From: Piezodorus guildinii
Lineage: Eukaryota; Arthropoda; Insecta; Hemiptera; Pentatomidae
Direction of reading: 5' to 3'
Assembly: GCA_023052935.1 (NCBI GenBank)
Contig: CM041293.1
Coordinates: forward strand, 174,149,600 to 174,213,599
Length of the DNA: 64,000 nt
The notes beneath the pieces were generated by a model. The model was given only the letters and a program-made list of their open reading frames with translations, did not search any database and was not told where the DNA came from. Each line of letters opens with the position of its first letter. Position 1 is the first letter of the stretch. Positions 30,911 to 44,823 of the stretch are shown piece by piece. The translations under genes and the position numbers were made by a program.

Positions 30911-33248
30911 AAAGGCATGAGGAAATTGTAATCATTTAGAAAATTAAGTTATTACCACAGCAAAAAATCAACTTTAGATTTTAATAAAACCATGATCAAG
31001 TAAATTGGTCTAAAAATAAATAAATGACAGAATTTTAGGATGTCTTTAAAAAAATTTAAAGTTGATATAGCAACTTTTGGAAATCAATATTAATTTATTA
31101 CTGAACCCTCAGACAATCAAACAATTTAATAAAATAAAACTATGGGCATGGAAGGCTGTTACATTAGCCAATATGCTACAGGTGACCCCGATTTAGAATT
31201 AATCGCTTTGGCATTGGAAGTTCATCTTGACAAAAAGTGCACTTTAAAAAAAAATATAGCTTAAAATTGGTTCAGTTTATTTGTTTGTTATTTCAAAGTG
31301 AAAAATAGATACAAATTTGCCCATAGATGCAGCTTTAGATAATTTTAGATGCCATTGTTAATGTTTTACCATTATTGCCAGTTATTGTAGAATGAGTTAA
31401 TTTCAATCGAAAGTTAATTAAACTATAAATAAAATAATACAAAATTCTATTACTGTAACAAAGGGTAATTTTGTATAAAGGAGTAATTTTTAACAGATCC
31501 CACTATGTAACATTCAAAGATATGTTCTTGAACCTTAGCACTAAATGTTCTATTAATTTGAAATTAAAATGACTCGATTAAAAAAACAAAACAACATAAT
31601 ATGAAACAAGACATAAGAATGAAAAATAAACAACATTTATGAAGGAATAAAATGTAAATATGAATGGAATTGAATAAAAAACAATTTAGTTAAATAAAAT
31701 AAGACATAAGGATGAAAAATAAACACTGAACATAAATATTAAATGAATTTAAGAACTGTTGATTTAAAAGTTAAATGTTAGGTGTAAAATGCATGATATA
31801 AAGTGGCTCTTCTGGTTTGTCGATTTAGTTGAAAAAGTTCCTGCAACATCCCAGGCATATGGTCCTCAAAAATATTAAATCCATACAACTTATAATTTTT
31901 GAGCTTGACTAACCACACAAACTCAGACTTTTTTTAGGGCTTGTTCATTTTGACTCTTGTGTATTTTTGGCTTAAACTCGAATTGCAAAATTTTCATGAT
32001 CACAATACATTTTCTTACTATATATTTCATATATAAGTAACTGAATGTAATGAATTAAAAAACAATATCAGTATGAAAAATGATTATTATTTATGAATGG
32101 ATAAATATAAGAATGAACGGAATAAAGTGAAAATAATTTGATTAATTAAATCAAGATATTGAATATAAAATAAATTATGTATACATATTTAATGTCCATA
32201 AGTAATTAGCGATTTAAAAATTTAAAAATTATCTTTTTAAAAATGATTAATAAATAGTGCTACATTAATAAACAGCTACTTCACTTATCACAGTTGTTAA
32301 ACTCAAATTAAGAATTTAACCTCTAATTTAACTTTAATCTCTAACTTAAACTATCAATTTGAAATTTAAAAAAGTTAGAGAATTAAATTGGAACATGTGT
32401 TTCAGACCAAACAATTTAACTTTAGAAATTATTATCTGAAACAATCACTTAGTTTTATTCATTTTTCATAACTCAACATTACCTTATACAACTCTGTATA
32501 TAAGAAAACACTTTTTCTAAAATCGTCACCTTTTTAACTGTGAAATTCGATTTAAAAAGTTCAAAAAAAAAAATATATTTTTACTCTTTCTGTTTAAGTT
32601 ACATATTTGTGTAAGTTACATATGTGTCCATGTATTATCAATATTAACAAGATAATATGTTAATTATCTTATACACAGTATTAATCTAGTAAAAGTTGAT
32701 GATGAGGGATGAAAAGCCGACAAAACTAACTGAATGTAGTAAATATCAATATAGTCGATTATTTAATAAAACACATGTTTCAATCGAAACTCACTGATTA
32801 AGTGATTTTATCTATTTCATCTATAAGTGTTTAAAAATTCTTAATTTTATGTGAATAATGGACGTAAGTGAAAATCGTGTGTTGTGTGCTCCGTATTTTA
32901 TAACGTCAAAAAATAACATATTTTATTATCATTAAATTTTCAATTATTGTTTAAAAAAAACAAAACAACATTATTGCAAAGTTACATCATACAAATATTG
33001 GCATTACACGCCTTTTGAATCTAGAAACACGTTAAGTTTTGAAAAACGATAGTTATTAGTTAGCATGTCCGATTAAATCGAAAACGCTGTCAAAACCAGA
33101 AGGCGATCTATTTCATTAAAAAATTGTTGATAGTAGAATCATGATAGTGAATTTGTCACTATCATCTTGTAGCACGCCTTTGTGGAACGAACGATGTAAA
33201 ATAGGATTTGTACCAAAAAAAATTAATATTAATAAAGTTTCAACTCAC
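30911..33248 (-). other. Intron between E2 and E1, unit B
   Basis: Practically identical to 13551-15888; no exon is seen. Confidence 0.55.
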
Positions 33249-33455
33249 CGTCAATTCACCTTCCATCTTCAAAAGAGCTTCACTAAATGACAGTGGTATA
33301 TTTAGAGATAATTTGAGGGTGTAATATTCTTCTATTTTCCTCAATTCTTGTATAGCTCTTCGTCGGCTTTCTGGTAACGACTTAAATCGGTCATAAAAAA
33401 CTCTTCCTACAAATGCAGACAATTCCACCACAGCCCTTTCATACTCTAACGACAT
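33249..33455 (-). CDS. Exon E1, unit B
   Basis: Identical in protein to E1 of unit A (69 residues, MSLEYERAVV to MEGELT), with the same GTGAGT donor at 33248 and the same possible acceptor TTATTTCCAG before the ATG. Confidence 0.55.
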
Positions 33456-33516
33456 TTTGAATTATCTGGAAATAATTAAAAATTTATTAATAATCAGAAA
33501 ACATTTTTTATCTGAC

Positions 33517-33523
<7 letters not shown>

Positions 33524-33600
<77 letters not shown>
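33524..33600. repeat. (TA)n(GA)n microsatellite, unit B
   Basis: Same locus as 16160-16255, with a longer TA run and a shorter GA run. Confidence 0.95.
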
Positions 33601-33601
<1 letters not shown>

Positions 33602-33876
33602 TGTACAGTCGACTGTAGAAATTATTGTTGGTAGAAATAATCGGGAGTCAGTTTTTTTTTTAATATTTTAATTTTGCCGACGTTTCGGCTCAAACTTGTG
33701 AGCCATCATCAGTGCATTACTGAGCCATGTCAAGTATAGACTGCGGAGTTTATGCTTGACATGGCTCAGTAATGCCCTGATGATGGCTCACAAGTTTGAG
33801 CCGAAACGTCGGAAAAATTTAAATATTAGAAACGACTGACTCTCGATTATTTCTACCTACGATATATATAGACATC
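33601..33876. mobile_element. Foldback element with hammerhead-like arms, unit B
   Basis: As 16256-16531. The left-arm core is on the minus strand at about 33675-33714 and the right-arm core on the plus strand at about 33772-33812, both with CUGAUGA, stem II and GAAACGUC intact. Confidence 0.8.
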
Positions 33877-34085
33877 ATAATTAAATTATAATATCACAAA
33901 AACAGAAGAGAAATTAAATAATAAATAAATCAATAATAAAAAAATTATGTGTAAGCAGAAGGCTTAAGATTGGTCCAAAATAGCTAATGTGTTTTCAATG
34001 ATCGAATAATTTTGAAATAAACGCAATATTGTTCTTTGATAGAGTATTCAAGGAGTCAACACCTATCAAGTGTCTTTACTCTGTC

Positions 34086-34593
34086 AAGGCAGCGCTACAC
34101 GGTGAGAAAACAGGTATGTGTAGGTGAGGTAAAATATCATGATAGCGAGGTCTTGTGAGAGTAGACGAAAGTAGCGGGAGAGGAGGGAAGGCTTATTAAA
34201 AAAAAAATGGATAGTGACATCAAATATTAATATTTTTTAAAATCCTATAATATTACTTTAAAAAAACTAAATGTTAAATTTATAACAAAACAAACAAGTG
34301 TAATTTTTTTTTTTTTTTTTTACTTCAATCTTTTTTGTATAGAATACACAGTTTTAAAACAATACAAGTGTAATATACACATCATAAAAACGTGTTTTTT
34401 TAAATGTATAAACTCGATTTTAAGAAATTAAACATTATTTATAATTAATAAAAAATTAATAAACGATGATGTAATACAGAAAAATTCGGTAATTGAATAT
34501 TAATTATAATGTGTTGAAAGTATGATAATTCACTCTCACCAAATCTCACCTCACCTACACCCACCTGTATTCTCACCGTATAGCGTGGCCGCC
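34086..34593. mobile_element. TIR element, first, unit B
   Basis: As 16741-17247; same ends and AT-rich interior. Confidence 0.6.
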
Positions 34594-34647
34594 ATTGTTG
34601 AACGGTGATAGCTACGTCAGAACGTCTTGTTGTACCAGTCAGTAGAT

Positions 34648-34976
34648 AAAGGCAGTGCTAGATGGAGGCAGGTGTAGAGGAGGTAAAATATCGTGATAGC
34701 GAGGTCTCGAGAAAGTTTACGACAGTAGCGGGAGAGGGCGAAAGCTTATTTTTTGAAAATTAATATAGATAATTTGAAATATTACTTAATAAAAAATCCT
34801 ATAATCTCAATAAATATTATAATTAAAACTGAATGATTACGTTAAAGCAAAACAGACAAATATAACTTTCACATCATATGAAAACATTTTTTTTTTTAAT
34901 GTAGAAACTCTATTTTAAGAAATTAAACATTGTTTATAAAATAATAAATGAGAAGAAATATAGAAAATTCGGTAAT
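34648..34976. mobile_element. Second TIR element, right end lost, unit B
   Basis: As 17302-17630. Confidence 0.5.
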
Positions 34977-34982
34977 TCAATA

Positions 34983-35160
34983 CTGAGCCATGTCCAAGCA
35001 TAAACTGAGTTTATGCTTTTTATAAATGTTTATGCTTTATTATAAACTGAGAGTTTATGCTTTGGCATGGCTCAGTAATGCCCTGATCATGGCTCACAAG
35101 CATGAACCGAAACGACGGCAAAATTAAAATATTTAAACAAAAAAACAACTGACTCCTCAT
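34983..35160. mobile_element. Foldback remnant at B/C boundary
   Basis: As 17637-17815, including the CTGATCATGG change. Confidence 0.6.
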
Positions 35161-35678
35161 CACCTATAAAATACACAAAAAGTACTACTAAAAGCATGAT
35201 CCTACAAGTTTTTAAAGTTTATAATAATGATAATATTTAACTATTTTGGTAAAATAGATATATTTATAACTAGATGGCCACTATCTAAGTAAAACAGTAA
35301 AGCATGTTCACACTCCACTACCATACTCTCCCTCTGTATATGTATGTATATACAGTGAAAATGAGAGAAAGGGCTTCGGATTTGTAGATAACGATTTTAT
35401 CTAATAAATTACTATCGACTTTTATCTGGATTTCAGATTAAATATCATTAAAAGAATATTTAAATTTAAATATTAATTATTGATTCTAAACAAAAATTAA
35501 AAATACTAAGAATAAGATTTAAATAAAAACCTCACTCCAAAAATTATGCAAAGTTTGTTTTTATATTCTCTAATCAAAATTCTTGAATTTCTTATAGCCG
35601 GGTTTGATTCTATTACCCGAAAATTAAATAACTGCTCTTAAGTTTTCCCTAGCGCTTCTTCTGAGGTACGCTTCAAAC

Positions 35679-35828
35679 ATGGACGCCCAGAACTCATTGC
35701 AGGACAAAGAAATCCTCATTGCGAATTTTAAAAATGGGAAAGAGGCCAAGAAGAATGAATAGCTTATATTATTTAGAGGAGCCGTGCAACAGTTAAAGAT
35801 ATTCATGTTCAACAACGATAATATTTAA
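35679..35828 (+). pseudogene. Decayed 51-codon coding segment, copy C
   Basis: Same sequence and same TAG at codon 28 as copy B. Confidence 0.4.
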
Positions 35829-35988
35829 TTATTTCTATATAATAATTAAATATAGATAACTATTATCAACGAAAAATAGTAAAGTATGCCTACATTCTCC
35901 CTATATATGTGTATATATACATATACTCAATAAAAGGCTATAATACTAGAATCTAACATAAATTAAACACTAAATATGGCAAGCTTAC

Positions 35989-36085
35989 CTTTCTTCCTCT
36001 GTAGAGCTGTCCTGAGAAGAATATTCTGGAGCGAAGACTATCCTGAGAAGAGTGAGTCTAAGGAGGTATCTGTACTTCTTTGTAC
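35989..36085 (-). other. 97-nt splice-bounded segment, copy C
   Basis: As 18643-18739; both splice signals are kept. Confidence 0.25.
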
Positions 36086-36474
36086 CTAAAACCAAGGAAA
36101 GTGAGGGGGGGTTGAAGAGAGGGGGGTAGGGTTAGTTTGGGCCAATGGGAATTCATCCCGTTATCAAACAATTTCCCAGGTAAAAATTTTGGAAAATCAA
36201 CGATTTGAAGGAAATTAGTAGGAATATTTTTATTGATGCTTATGGTAATTAAATATTAATCATATAAATAGTGTTATGATATATATTATAAATATATGCA
36301 GCCTCCTCAAAAAGGATGCTCATTATAATATTATATCAGTGCAAACCATTCAGATTTTTTACTAGATCGCCAATCTTATTATTAGTAAATATAATAAAAA
36401 ATCTTGTTCCGACAACTCACGAATTTCACTTATCTAGACTGTTAAAATAAATTTAAAAGCTAACGCACCAGTCT

Positions 36475-36548
36475 CCAACAATGTCATCGCGTGGTGGATG
36501 TTGTCTAATCAGCATGGAGCGCGGATTGTACTGCACCGGAGCCTTTCT
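36475..36548 (+). pseudogene. Short Jockey RT fragment, copy C
   Basis: As 19130-19203, with the same 2-base deletion. Confidence 0.7.
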
Positions 36549-37564
36549 CTTAATAGTTAACTTTTAATAGTTGCCAAGATTAAGTAATACCAATAATACA
36601 TTTTGTTTATAGAAAAAATAAAAATTAATCAAAAAAGTTTATATTTATTTTGCTAATATCACAGAAACTAATTTTCCAGCTAAGATAAGTATAAAAAACT
36701 AATTTAAAGTGGATTTAACTTGTAAAATAACAGTTATATGGAGTCTTAATAGTTACTGAGAAAAGGTATTGCCAATAACAGATTTTATTTTGAAATGGAG
36801 TACTGAAATGCTTCTGTATTGATAAATGTTTAACTTGCTGATATCTAGAAATTTTTGAGGAAAATTTGAACTATTTAACGAAATGTTATGGTAATAGCAA
36901 AATATTGGCTACAAGACATTCTGGATCTTAGTTAGGAAGACAGAAATAGAATTTTAAGTTGACCGGCTGGAGCAATAAAATTTTATTAGCGACCCAAACC
37001 TAGCAAATCCTTTAAAGTTGGTACCTGAATTCTCTGAGTCAGGTAAACGGATTATTGTAGGTCATAACTCTTGTTTATCATTATGGCGACGACCTCTCTG
37101 AGAAAAATCTTAGAAATTATGAAAAATTCTATACTCTTCAAATAATATCATAAATAACTATTGCTTAACCATTAATTGATAATTTAAAATTTAATAACAG
37201 CCTAATATGTTTTTTTTTTTTTTTCATTTTTCTTAGATTCAAAATATAACTTTTTTAAAAAATCTGAGACTAAAATCTCCGGCTTTATAAAATTGGAAGC
37301 AGCCCATGGAACAGAAACATTAAAATAGTCAAAGAAGATAGATCATAAGAAAATAATAAATTAATATCCACAATAATCACTAAATTGTATTCGTTTTTCG
37401 TCACCCTGAATTGCCTCCTACAAAATTGTATCTTAGGTAATAATTTTTCAGATATATTTAGCCTCCCAACGATATATTAAACATATATATTACTATTTTT
37501 GTTTGTAGGAAAAATATTTTGTTTCTAGTATGATGAAATAATCCCCATAATTCTCCGTTATTTT

Positions 37565-37740
37565 TAATATTTTAATTCTGTCGACTTTTATATAGGTTTA
37601 TGTTTGACATGGCTCAGTAATGCCCTGATGATGGCTCATAAGTTTGAGCCGAAACGTCTGAAAAATTAAAATATTTAAAAAGAACGACTGAATTCCGATC
37701 ATTTCATCCTACAATAATTTGAACAGTCGACTATACATCC
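37565..37740. mobile_element. Foldback element with deleted left arm, copy C
   Basis: As 20221-20395; the hammerhead-like core is at about 37621-37661. Confidence 0.65.
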
Positions 37741-38089
37741 TCAATATAGTTTTGTTTTCTCCTTTATTTGGTTATAAAATTGGTTCAAATTTTATATTTG
37801 TCCGGTTGTTATCGATGCAAAGATCCATTATTATTAACCAATAAAATTAAAATTACTTTAGAGGAAGAAATTTTAAAAATATATGACTTAAACCCTGTCA
37901 TATTATGTCAAATACAATAAACCCGACATTAAATTAAAGTCTATTCAATTTCACATTAATGTAAAGAGTTAAATCAAAATCGTTGGAGCCGTATTCGAGA
38001 AAATCGTAAAACGATGCAAAATGCATGGTGTAAAGTAGCTTTTCTGGTCTTTTAATTTTGACTAATTAACCGATCGTTTCTGTTTTTTA

Positions 38090-39275
38090 AATATGTTTTT
38101 ATTGAAATTTGCAACTGTATGAAATACAACAAGTAAATATGCTGAATAATGATAAAATACATGAAATATAGCTTTTTTCAGTCATATTTAAAATATTCAA
38201 ATATAGTCATATTATAATATTTAAAAAAACGAAGACCTCTTGCTGGGTCTGAACCCGTGACCTTGGGCATATTAATCCTTAACACCTTTTTGAATGCATC
38301 AAGGGTCACCCGTGAAGTAGTGAAGTATAACAGCCTTCTATGCTTAAGGTCGCAAATTCAAAAACAGCAGATGGCCCTATTTTTCTTTTTAGGGAGAAAA
38401 AATCCTTGGTTATTTCGTCCTTTAAAAGAGATGTAAACAATTATGAATTTAGTTGAAAACATAAAAAAAGTATCCAATGGCCATCTACCAGTTCTGGACT
38501 CGCGATCTAGTGCATAGAAGGATGTTATGCTAGCCACTGCACCACAGATGACTCTTAAATGATTTAAAAACTGGAACTCGTAAAAGATCCATATCTTAAG
38601 TAAACCTGGACAGGCAAAACTTAAGACTTCCGCTGCACCGTCGGATTAAACACAGTAACATAAAATGACGTTAAATGGATGAACAACAAGATGATTTATT
38701 CAAAATGTTAAGTTCTTGGTAGCAAAACCTCATTAAATTAACTGTATAAAATGGGTACAAGAAATTATGAAATTGACTAAAAAAATTATGATTTTGATTA
38801 AAAAAAGTTATGAATTTGACTGAAAAAAAGTTATAAACATGAAGAGAAACTGCCCATTGGCAGCACTCTTTAGTAGTGAGTCTGAACAAGAAGGTCTCGA
38901 GGCCATCTTCTTATCAGACGCCTCCGTGGATTATCATGAATTGAAGAGGATGCAAGGATTGAAACTAATGGATTAGAGTGTGAATGGAGTTTGTCATGAA
39001 AGGATTGATACCTGGTCCAGGCCAAATCAGTAACATAGGGAACATTAAGGTCTTTATGGATAAGTTTATTCGTGACAAAGTAAGGAGCTTTGAGGATTTT
39101 TCGAAGGATTTTGGATTGTAAGGATTGAAGGATTTGATGGTTTAGTAGAGCCCCATAGCTCTAATCCGTAAGTCCAGATTGGTCTAATAATAGTCATGTA
39201 GATGAGCCTTTTGTGGTTAAGAAGAAGGTTTGACCGTTTGTCAAGTGAGTGATGAAGTAGCTAAAACGGCGAGTA
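38090..39275 (-). mobile_element. Jockey LINE 3' part with nested SINEs, copy C
   Basis: As 20745-21940; the SINE cluster is at 38225-38655. A second Jockey tail follows at 39640-39850. Confidence 0.6.
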
Positions 39276-39934
39276 AGATTTAAAGATGGAAATTGTTAAA
39301 GAACAGATTGCATTAAGTTACAATAAAAATATACCTTTTATTAATTAATCTATTATATTATTATCAACGAAAATCAGTTAGTTTTATCGACTTTTCATCA
39401 CTCTTAATTAGCTTTTACAATTATAATTATAATATTTTGTCTAAAACCTTTCAATTCCCAACTGTATATTATACATCTATGTTGCAGCTCTCATTTTCAA
39501 AAGCCAAAAATTTATATTAAAAAATATTTTGCTTTTATCCTTTAGTTGTTCATTAAATTCGTACAAATTTTATATTAAGCTGTTTTCTACCAATCGTAAT
39601 AAGTGATCAGGGATTAATTATAAAATTAAAGGTCCTTCATTTTTTCATTTATTGGGATTTAGAACTGTATTAGTTAATACATCAAGTAAATTAGCTGTCA
39701 GATAATATAGATGAAAAATACGTGAAGAGAAAATACCCATTGGCATCGTGAATACCAAAGTTTATTCGTGTATTATCAGGAATTGAAGAGGATGCAAGGA
39801 TTGAAACTAATGGATTAGTGTGAGTGGAGTTTTTTATAAAAGGAGTGCTACCTGGTACGTGCCAAAAACTGATCTTAAATATGAAATTTCAGTTTCGTAC
39901 GACCTTTCCTCTTCGTACTAGATTTACGACACAC

Positions 39935-41263
39935 AGACCTTGGTACACACACGGACCGTATCCGAGAATTATTGACCAATTAGCTTGCTGTCCGTAGCCT
40001 ATAAAATGTACACCTCTATCCTTGAGAGAAGATTGAGAAGTATTGTGGAAAATCAACTCGAAGAGGAGCAGGCGGGCTTCCGCCCGGGAAGACCATATTT
40101 TTGTGCTTAGAAACATTTCTGAAAGGTTTGGGACAGAAATAAAAGTTATCTATGAGGCTTTCCTGGATCTCAAAGCTGCGTTCGATTCTGTGCCTAGATA
40201 TGAAATGTGGAATGCTCTTGCTGCAATGAATGTACCATCAGATTTGATGCAGGCAATCCAATCAACATACAGAAATGCAAAGGGAGTCGTCAGAATCAAT
40301 GGTAGAATCTTGATAGAGGAGTCAGACAGGGGGACAGTCTTAGCCCTCTCCTATTCTTGATTCTGATGGACGAGATCCATAAAGTCTGCAAGCGAAGAAC
40401 GACATGGACTGAAATAGGAAAATGGAAGATGCAGACAGTTCTGGTGAAATGCCTCCTATATGCCGATGACATTGTTCTATTAGCGGACACAAAAGAAAAG
40501 CTGCAACAAGCTCTGGTAGAATGGGAGGCAGAACTATAGCGTAAGGGAATGTCCATCAACGACTCCAAAAGTAAGATTCTGGTTCTCTCACGGAATGAAG
40601 AAGAAAATATTGAAATGGTATGCAATGGGAAGTCCCTAGAAGTGGTAAATGAATTCAACTATCTGGGAACCATTATAGACAGGTCTGGCAGAATTGACCA
40701 AGAGATAGGAAATAGGATCAATAAAGCGAACCAGGTGTACTACCAGATCAACAATAGTATAATAGGACACCGTGAAGTAGGGCGAGATGTGTGTGAGACC
40801 ATCCCTAACCATTTACCTACCAGTGCTTACATATGGAGGCGAGAGTTGGGGGATGCTCGACAAACATATCAGCCGAATCACTGCTGCTGAAATGAAATTT
40901 TTACGTAGAGCAGCGGGAAAGACAAGGCGAGATTGTATCCGGAACAATAGAATCAGAGAGCAACTCGAGGTACCACCATTGAAGACGATAATGGAAAACA
41001 GGCAATTAAAATGGTTTGGTCATGTCTGCCGCACGGACGAAATAAGGGAACCCAGAAGGACACTGGAAGCAAGACCTACAGGAAGAAGACCACGTGGCCG
41101 ACCTAGAATTTCCTATCAGGATATGACCCAGAGGATTGGGATTAACAGGGGCAAGACCCTTGTAGAAATGAAACGACTCAGCGTAGACCGGGATAACTGC
41201 AGCGCTGGATCGAGGCCCCTCTAATGGCTCCAAGAGGAAGATAAAGAAGAAGAAGACCTTGGT
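39935..41263 (+). pseudogene. RTE-like LINE (RT half) with target-site duplication, unit C
   Basis: AGACCTTGGT stands at 39935-39944 and 41254-41263. The frame is better kept than in B: VIYEAFLDLKAAFDSVPRYE and CLLYADDIVLLADTKEK are clear, then FNYLGTIIDRSGR, LKWFGHVCRTDE and GRRPRGRPR. Frameshifts near 40350, 40540 and 40790 and a short local replacement (gtgtgagaccatccctaacc near 40790) inactivate it. The flank after the right duplication keeps about 150 bases that B has lost. Confidence 0.85.
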
Positions 41264-41600
41264 CTTTTGGTGGGACTGATACTTGGTTAGTTGGACTCAG
41301 AGGACCCTAAAACCGTTCCTTTGAAAGCTGGAATAAAAAAATGTTCACAATCGCAATACTTTCCCTTGCTGTATATTTCATAAACAAGGAAGGGAAAGAT
41401 AAAAGCATTATTAATAAAACTTTCGTTGAAAATATTAAAACAGTATAGCTGTGAGGAAGCATTAATCACTTAATTCGTCACTTTTTATTACCTACTACAA
41501 CTTTAATATAACATATTAAATATGATGACATTTTTTTCTAAAGTCTATACCTTTCCAATGGTATATTATACATCGATATTACTTTTTAAGGGAAAAAATA

Positions 41601-42139
41601 CGAGACATGTTTTTTAAGTAAGAACCGTTTTGGAATTAAAAAAATACGTGCAAAGATATCGCGATAATTTTATTTTTACATGAAAGCCTGTACCTTAATC
41701 TACATAATTTCCATAAATTTTGAGGCACTTGTCATAACACGGCACCAGTTTTTGAATACCCTCCTCAAAACATTCTGCCGCCTGACTTGTTAACCACTGC
41801 ATTACAAATGTTTTGACTTCGTTTTCATCTTGAAGACGCCGACCACACAGGTGTTTCTTCAAATGCAGGAACAAATGGTAGCATTGATTGTCCCATTAAG
41901 AGGCAGAAAGCAGGCCACCCACGTTTCGTCAACGTCGTTTAACAATTCAGGCGGCAGAATTTTTTGAGGAGAGTATTCAAAAACTAGTGCCGCGTTATGT
42001 GAAGTGCCTAAAAATTCATGGAAATTATGTAGAAAAGTAGATTAAGGTACAGGCTTTCATATAAAAATAAAATTATTGCGATATCTTTGCACGTCTTTTT
42101 TTAATTCCAAAACGGTACTTACCTAAAAAACATGCCACG
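41601..42139 (-). mobile_element. Mariner remnant, further deleted, unit C
   Basis: Same insertion as 24108-24793 (flanking TA and TC), but the DETW to WDRKG part of the transposase is gone, leaving mostly the two inverted ends. It has become MITE-like. Confidence 0.8.
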
Positions 42140-43927
42140 TCATTTACCTAAAAAATACTTTCCCTCCTTTCCCTCTCTAAGTTGATCATCAAATTCGTTC
42201 AACTTGTATATTTAGCCGTTCCTTATCAATGCTACTAAGATGATATGGTTAATTTTTTGGAATCTAAGAAATTAAAGGTACTTCAGAATAGATATTTCTT
42301 CTTTCTTTTTTTTCGGTATTTGAGCCCTGCAAGATATTTCAATCGAAATGAAACCTACCTGATATTAATGCCTATTAAATTTTACATGGATGTAGCGAAT
42401 GCATTTTTGGAAGGTGCAAAATGCATAGTGTAAAGTAGCAGTTTCGGTCAGCCGCTTGTTGGTGTAATAAATCGGGAGTATATTGTCTTCAATATGAAAT
42501 TTCAGTTCCGTACGACTTTTAGTTTTCGTCCTAGACTTACCACACATACATACACACAAACACACACACACATAGAACTTTTCGCGGGACTTGGTTATTT
42601 GTACTCAAGGGGTCCTAAAACGTTTATTTCTGCTGAAAACTGTAATTCGATAATTTTCACGATCGCCATATTTTCCTTACTGTATATACTTCATATATAG
42701 GTAAGTGAAAGTAAAAAAATATTTAACTAGATAGGTACTAAAACATAGTGGATCAATTAAAAAAAACAAAAAAAAAACAAACATGAATCTCATTAGAGAT
42801 TACTAAATCAATATAGGATCTGATATTAGATTAGAAGGGAGAGGAATTGAAAATGGAGGAAGAGCTGGACCAAAATGGCAGCGTAACATGGCGTCTCGCG
42901 TTTTTTATCCTGTGGATACTATTTATTTTGAATAAAGTCAAAGTAAAAAAAAATATGTTGCCTCCAATACAAGACATTCACTTACCTACGTTGTTTAAAC
43001 CAATTTAACAAGTTTTTTCCTATTATTTTCAATAATCAACCTTTGTAATCGACCAAAAAAAAAAAAAAAAAAAATTGCGTCTGCTCAAAATTTGAGAGCT
43101 TACGTTTCAAGATACGTAGAATCCCAATAACGAATAAAAAAAAAATCCGTTTGTCCGCCGTCCGCGGCATTTCTCCGAAACTACTGGACCGATTTTTTTT
43201 TTAAATACGCCACAAAAATATTAGTCCATTCAACGATGATCCTAACACCTAGACGTTGATATCAGCTGGTTAGTTTTAAAATGGCGGACGATTAAAAGTA
43301 TTTTATTCAATAACTCAGTTATATTTGAAGATAGAAAAAAATGTATTAGTGTTTTTTAACCAAAAAAAAAAAAAAAAAAGCGAATAATTATATAAAAGAG
43401 AAAAAAAAAAAAAAATTTCACATAAATACATTCCTAACTCAGTTATTTTTGACGATAGAGAAAAGTAGAGAAGTAGAGAACTAAACTTTACCGTTCACAG
43501 GTGGATAGCAAATCAGGGTTCCAGGAGATCCCAGTGCTATTACCCGAAAAAAATTTTGGACCAAATGAAAAAAGAATCATTGAATTTGGTTTACAACTAG
43601 CTCAGATATTGCGTTTTGAAATCAGTGGTAGTGTTATGATATGATGCTTTGAATTAGTGCTTTTCATATTACTTAATTGCCTATCAACGGCCTTATGAAC
43701 AGTTATACACCAATATTGTTATTTGGAAATAATAAACCATTATGTAATAATTTGCAGAGTTTTAATAAAGTTAGAGTAGAAAAAAAAAAGTGAGTCAGAC
43801 TAAACAGTCTAACTAAGAAGTTATTATCTACAACAATCACTTAGTTTTACCCGCTTCTGATATCTTTCATTATCTTATACAACTTTGTGTATAAGATAAC
43901 ATTTTAACCAATAATAATAATAACAAT
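42140..43927. other. Dispersed-repeat and AT-rich sequence, unit C
   Basis: Matches 24794-26700 of unit B: the dispersed module, the short hydrophobic ORF (start 42853), the 'tccgccgtccgcggc' block and the AT-rich end. It lacks about 100 bases of the LINE-tail-like stretch present in B near 26335-26440. No gene is supported. Confidence 0.5.
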
Positions 43928-44344
43928 AACCAATAACTGATAATTGTTCTGATTCCGAAAGCGATGAACGTAAATTAGAAATTTTAGTGGACGAATTGAA
44001 AGATCTTTTCTTAATATTTTGTTGGCCGCTTTGATTAATTACTACGCCTTATCAATCAGCTGTTAAATTATAATTTATTTTCAGTAGGTTATTTTGATTG
44101 GGACTATTTTTCTTTGATAATAAGTTTAGTATTTTATTGAAAATTTAATTGTAATCTACTATGCCGCCCAAAACTGATAATTGTTCTGATTCCGAAAGCG
44201 ATGAACTTGAATTAGAAATTTTAGTGGACGAATTGAAAGATCTTTATGAGAACATTAAAAATACTAGTGAACTAGGTTTTATTTCTACTACAGATAAGTC
44301 TAAGAGAGCGATGTTTAAAGCACGCTTTAATATAATATACAGCT
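43928..44344 (+). pseudogene. BEL Gag N-terminal fragment, unit C
   Basis: ATG at 44161 gives MPPKTDNCSDSESDELELEI and continues DELKDLYENIKNTSELGF without the stop seen in B, up to about 44325, where homology ends in AKARF-like sequence. The upstream partial duplicate (43930-44005) is present as in B. It matches the Gag N-terminus at 61532-61685. Confidence 0.7.
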
Positions 44345-44476
44345 ATATTACAGCTTTACAGTTATAGACATCCGAAGGACGGTATAACTCACTCCTATTA
44401 AAAAATTCTGTTGGCACCTTGGGTGTATAAGGCTGTTATGCTAGTCATAACAATATAAAATAACTTATTACTGTTT

Positions 44477-44674
44477 TTAAACTTTGACAGGAGTTTTTAA
44501 CATCAATTTCACAAGATCGGCAATTGTTGAATCAGTGTAAAATGGTATGGTTTCAGCTAGTCTAATAACAAGTCGAGGTCTTGCACCTATCCATTGAGAC
44601 TTTATGTAATCTTGAAAAACTCTTCCATATTCCTGTCTGTGAATAAATTCTTTATTTTCATCAGTGTTTCCTTC
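44477..44674 (-). CDS. Terminal exon E2 (first copy, unit C)
   Basis: This encodes 65 residues, EGNTDENKEF to TPVKV, with acceptor TTTCTCAG at 44675-44676. It carries EFIHRQEYGR where the others read EFILRQEYGR. It lies at the right junction of the 17-kb duplication. Confidence 0.45.
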   Translation of the reverse strand, partial: EGNTDENKEFIHRQEYGRVFQDYIKSQWIGARPRLVIRLAETIPFYTDSTIADLVKLMLKTPVKV

Positions 44675-44760
44675 CTGAGAAAGAAACAAGCAAATATAAA
44701 TTAATTTAGAGATTTTAAGAAAATTATTTACTAATTAAATTAAGAAGAAGTGTAGTTTTT

Positions 44761-44823
44761 TCTACACTAGAAATTTCTTATATATATTTTATATGGCAAA
44801 ACAGGGTTTGCCTGGTCAGCTAG
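44761..44823 (+). mobile_element. Helitron-like minimal element, unit C
   Basis: Best copy of the one at 9434-9497: TCTACACTAG start, perfect GGCAAA...TTTGCC hairpin, and CAGCTAG|T end. A third copy lies at 51389-51451. Confidence 0.3.

Larger units (their letters stand above)
35161..39934. repeat. Left block, copy C
   Basis: Near-identical to copy B at an offset of about 17,346. Stretches not listed separately (36086-36474, 36549-37564, 37741-38090, 39276-39640) are AT-rich without a gene. Confidence 0.8.
27229..44442. repeat. Tandem segmental duplication, copy 2 (about 17.2 kb)
   Basis: Direct repeat of 9871-27228. It differs by single bases, homopolymer lengths, a shorter mariner, and small indels around 41263-41400. 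Its right junction at 44443 again has 'agtcataacaatataaaata' beside an E2 exon. Confidence 0.85.
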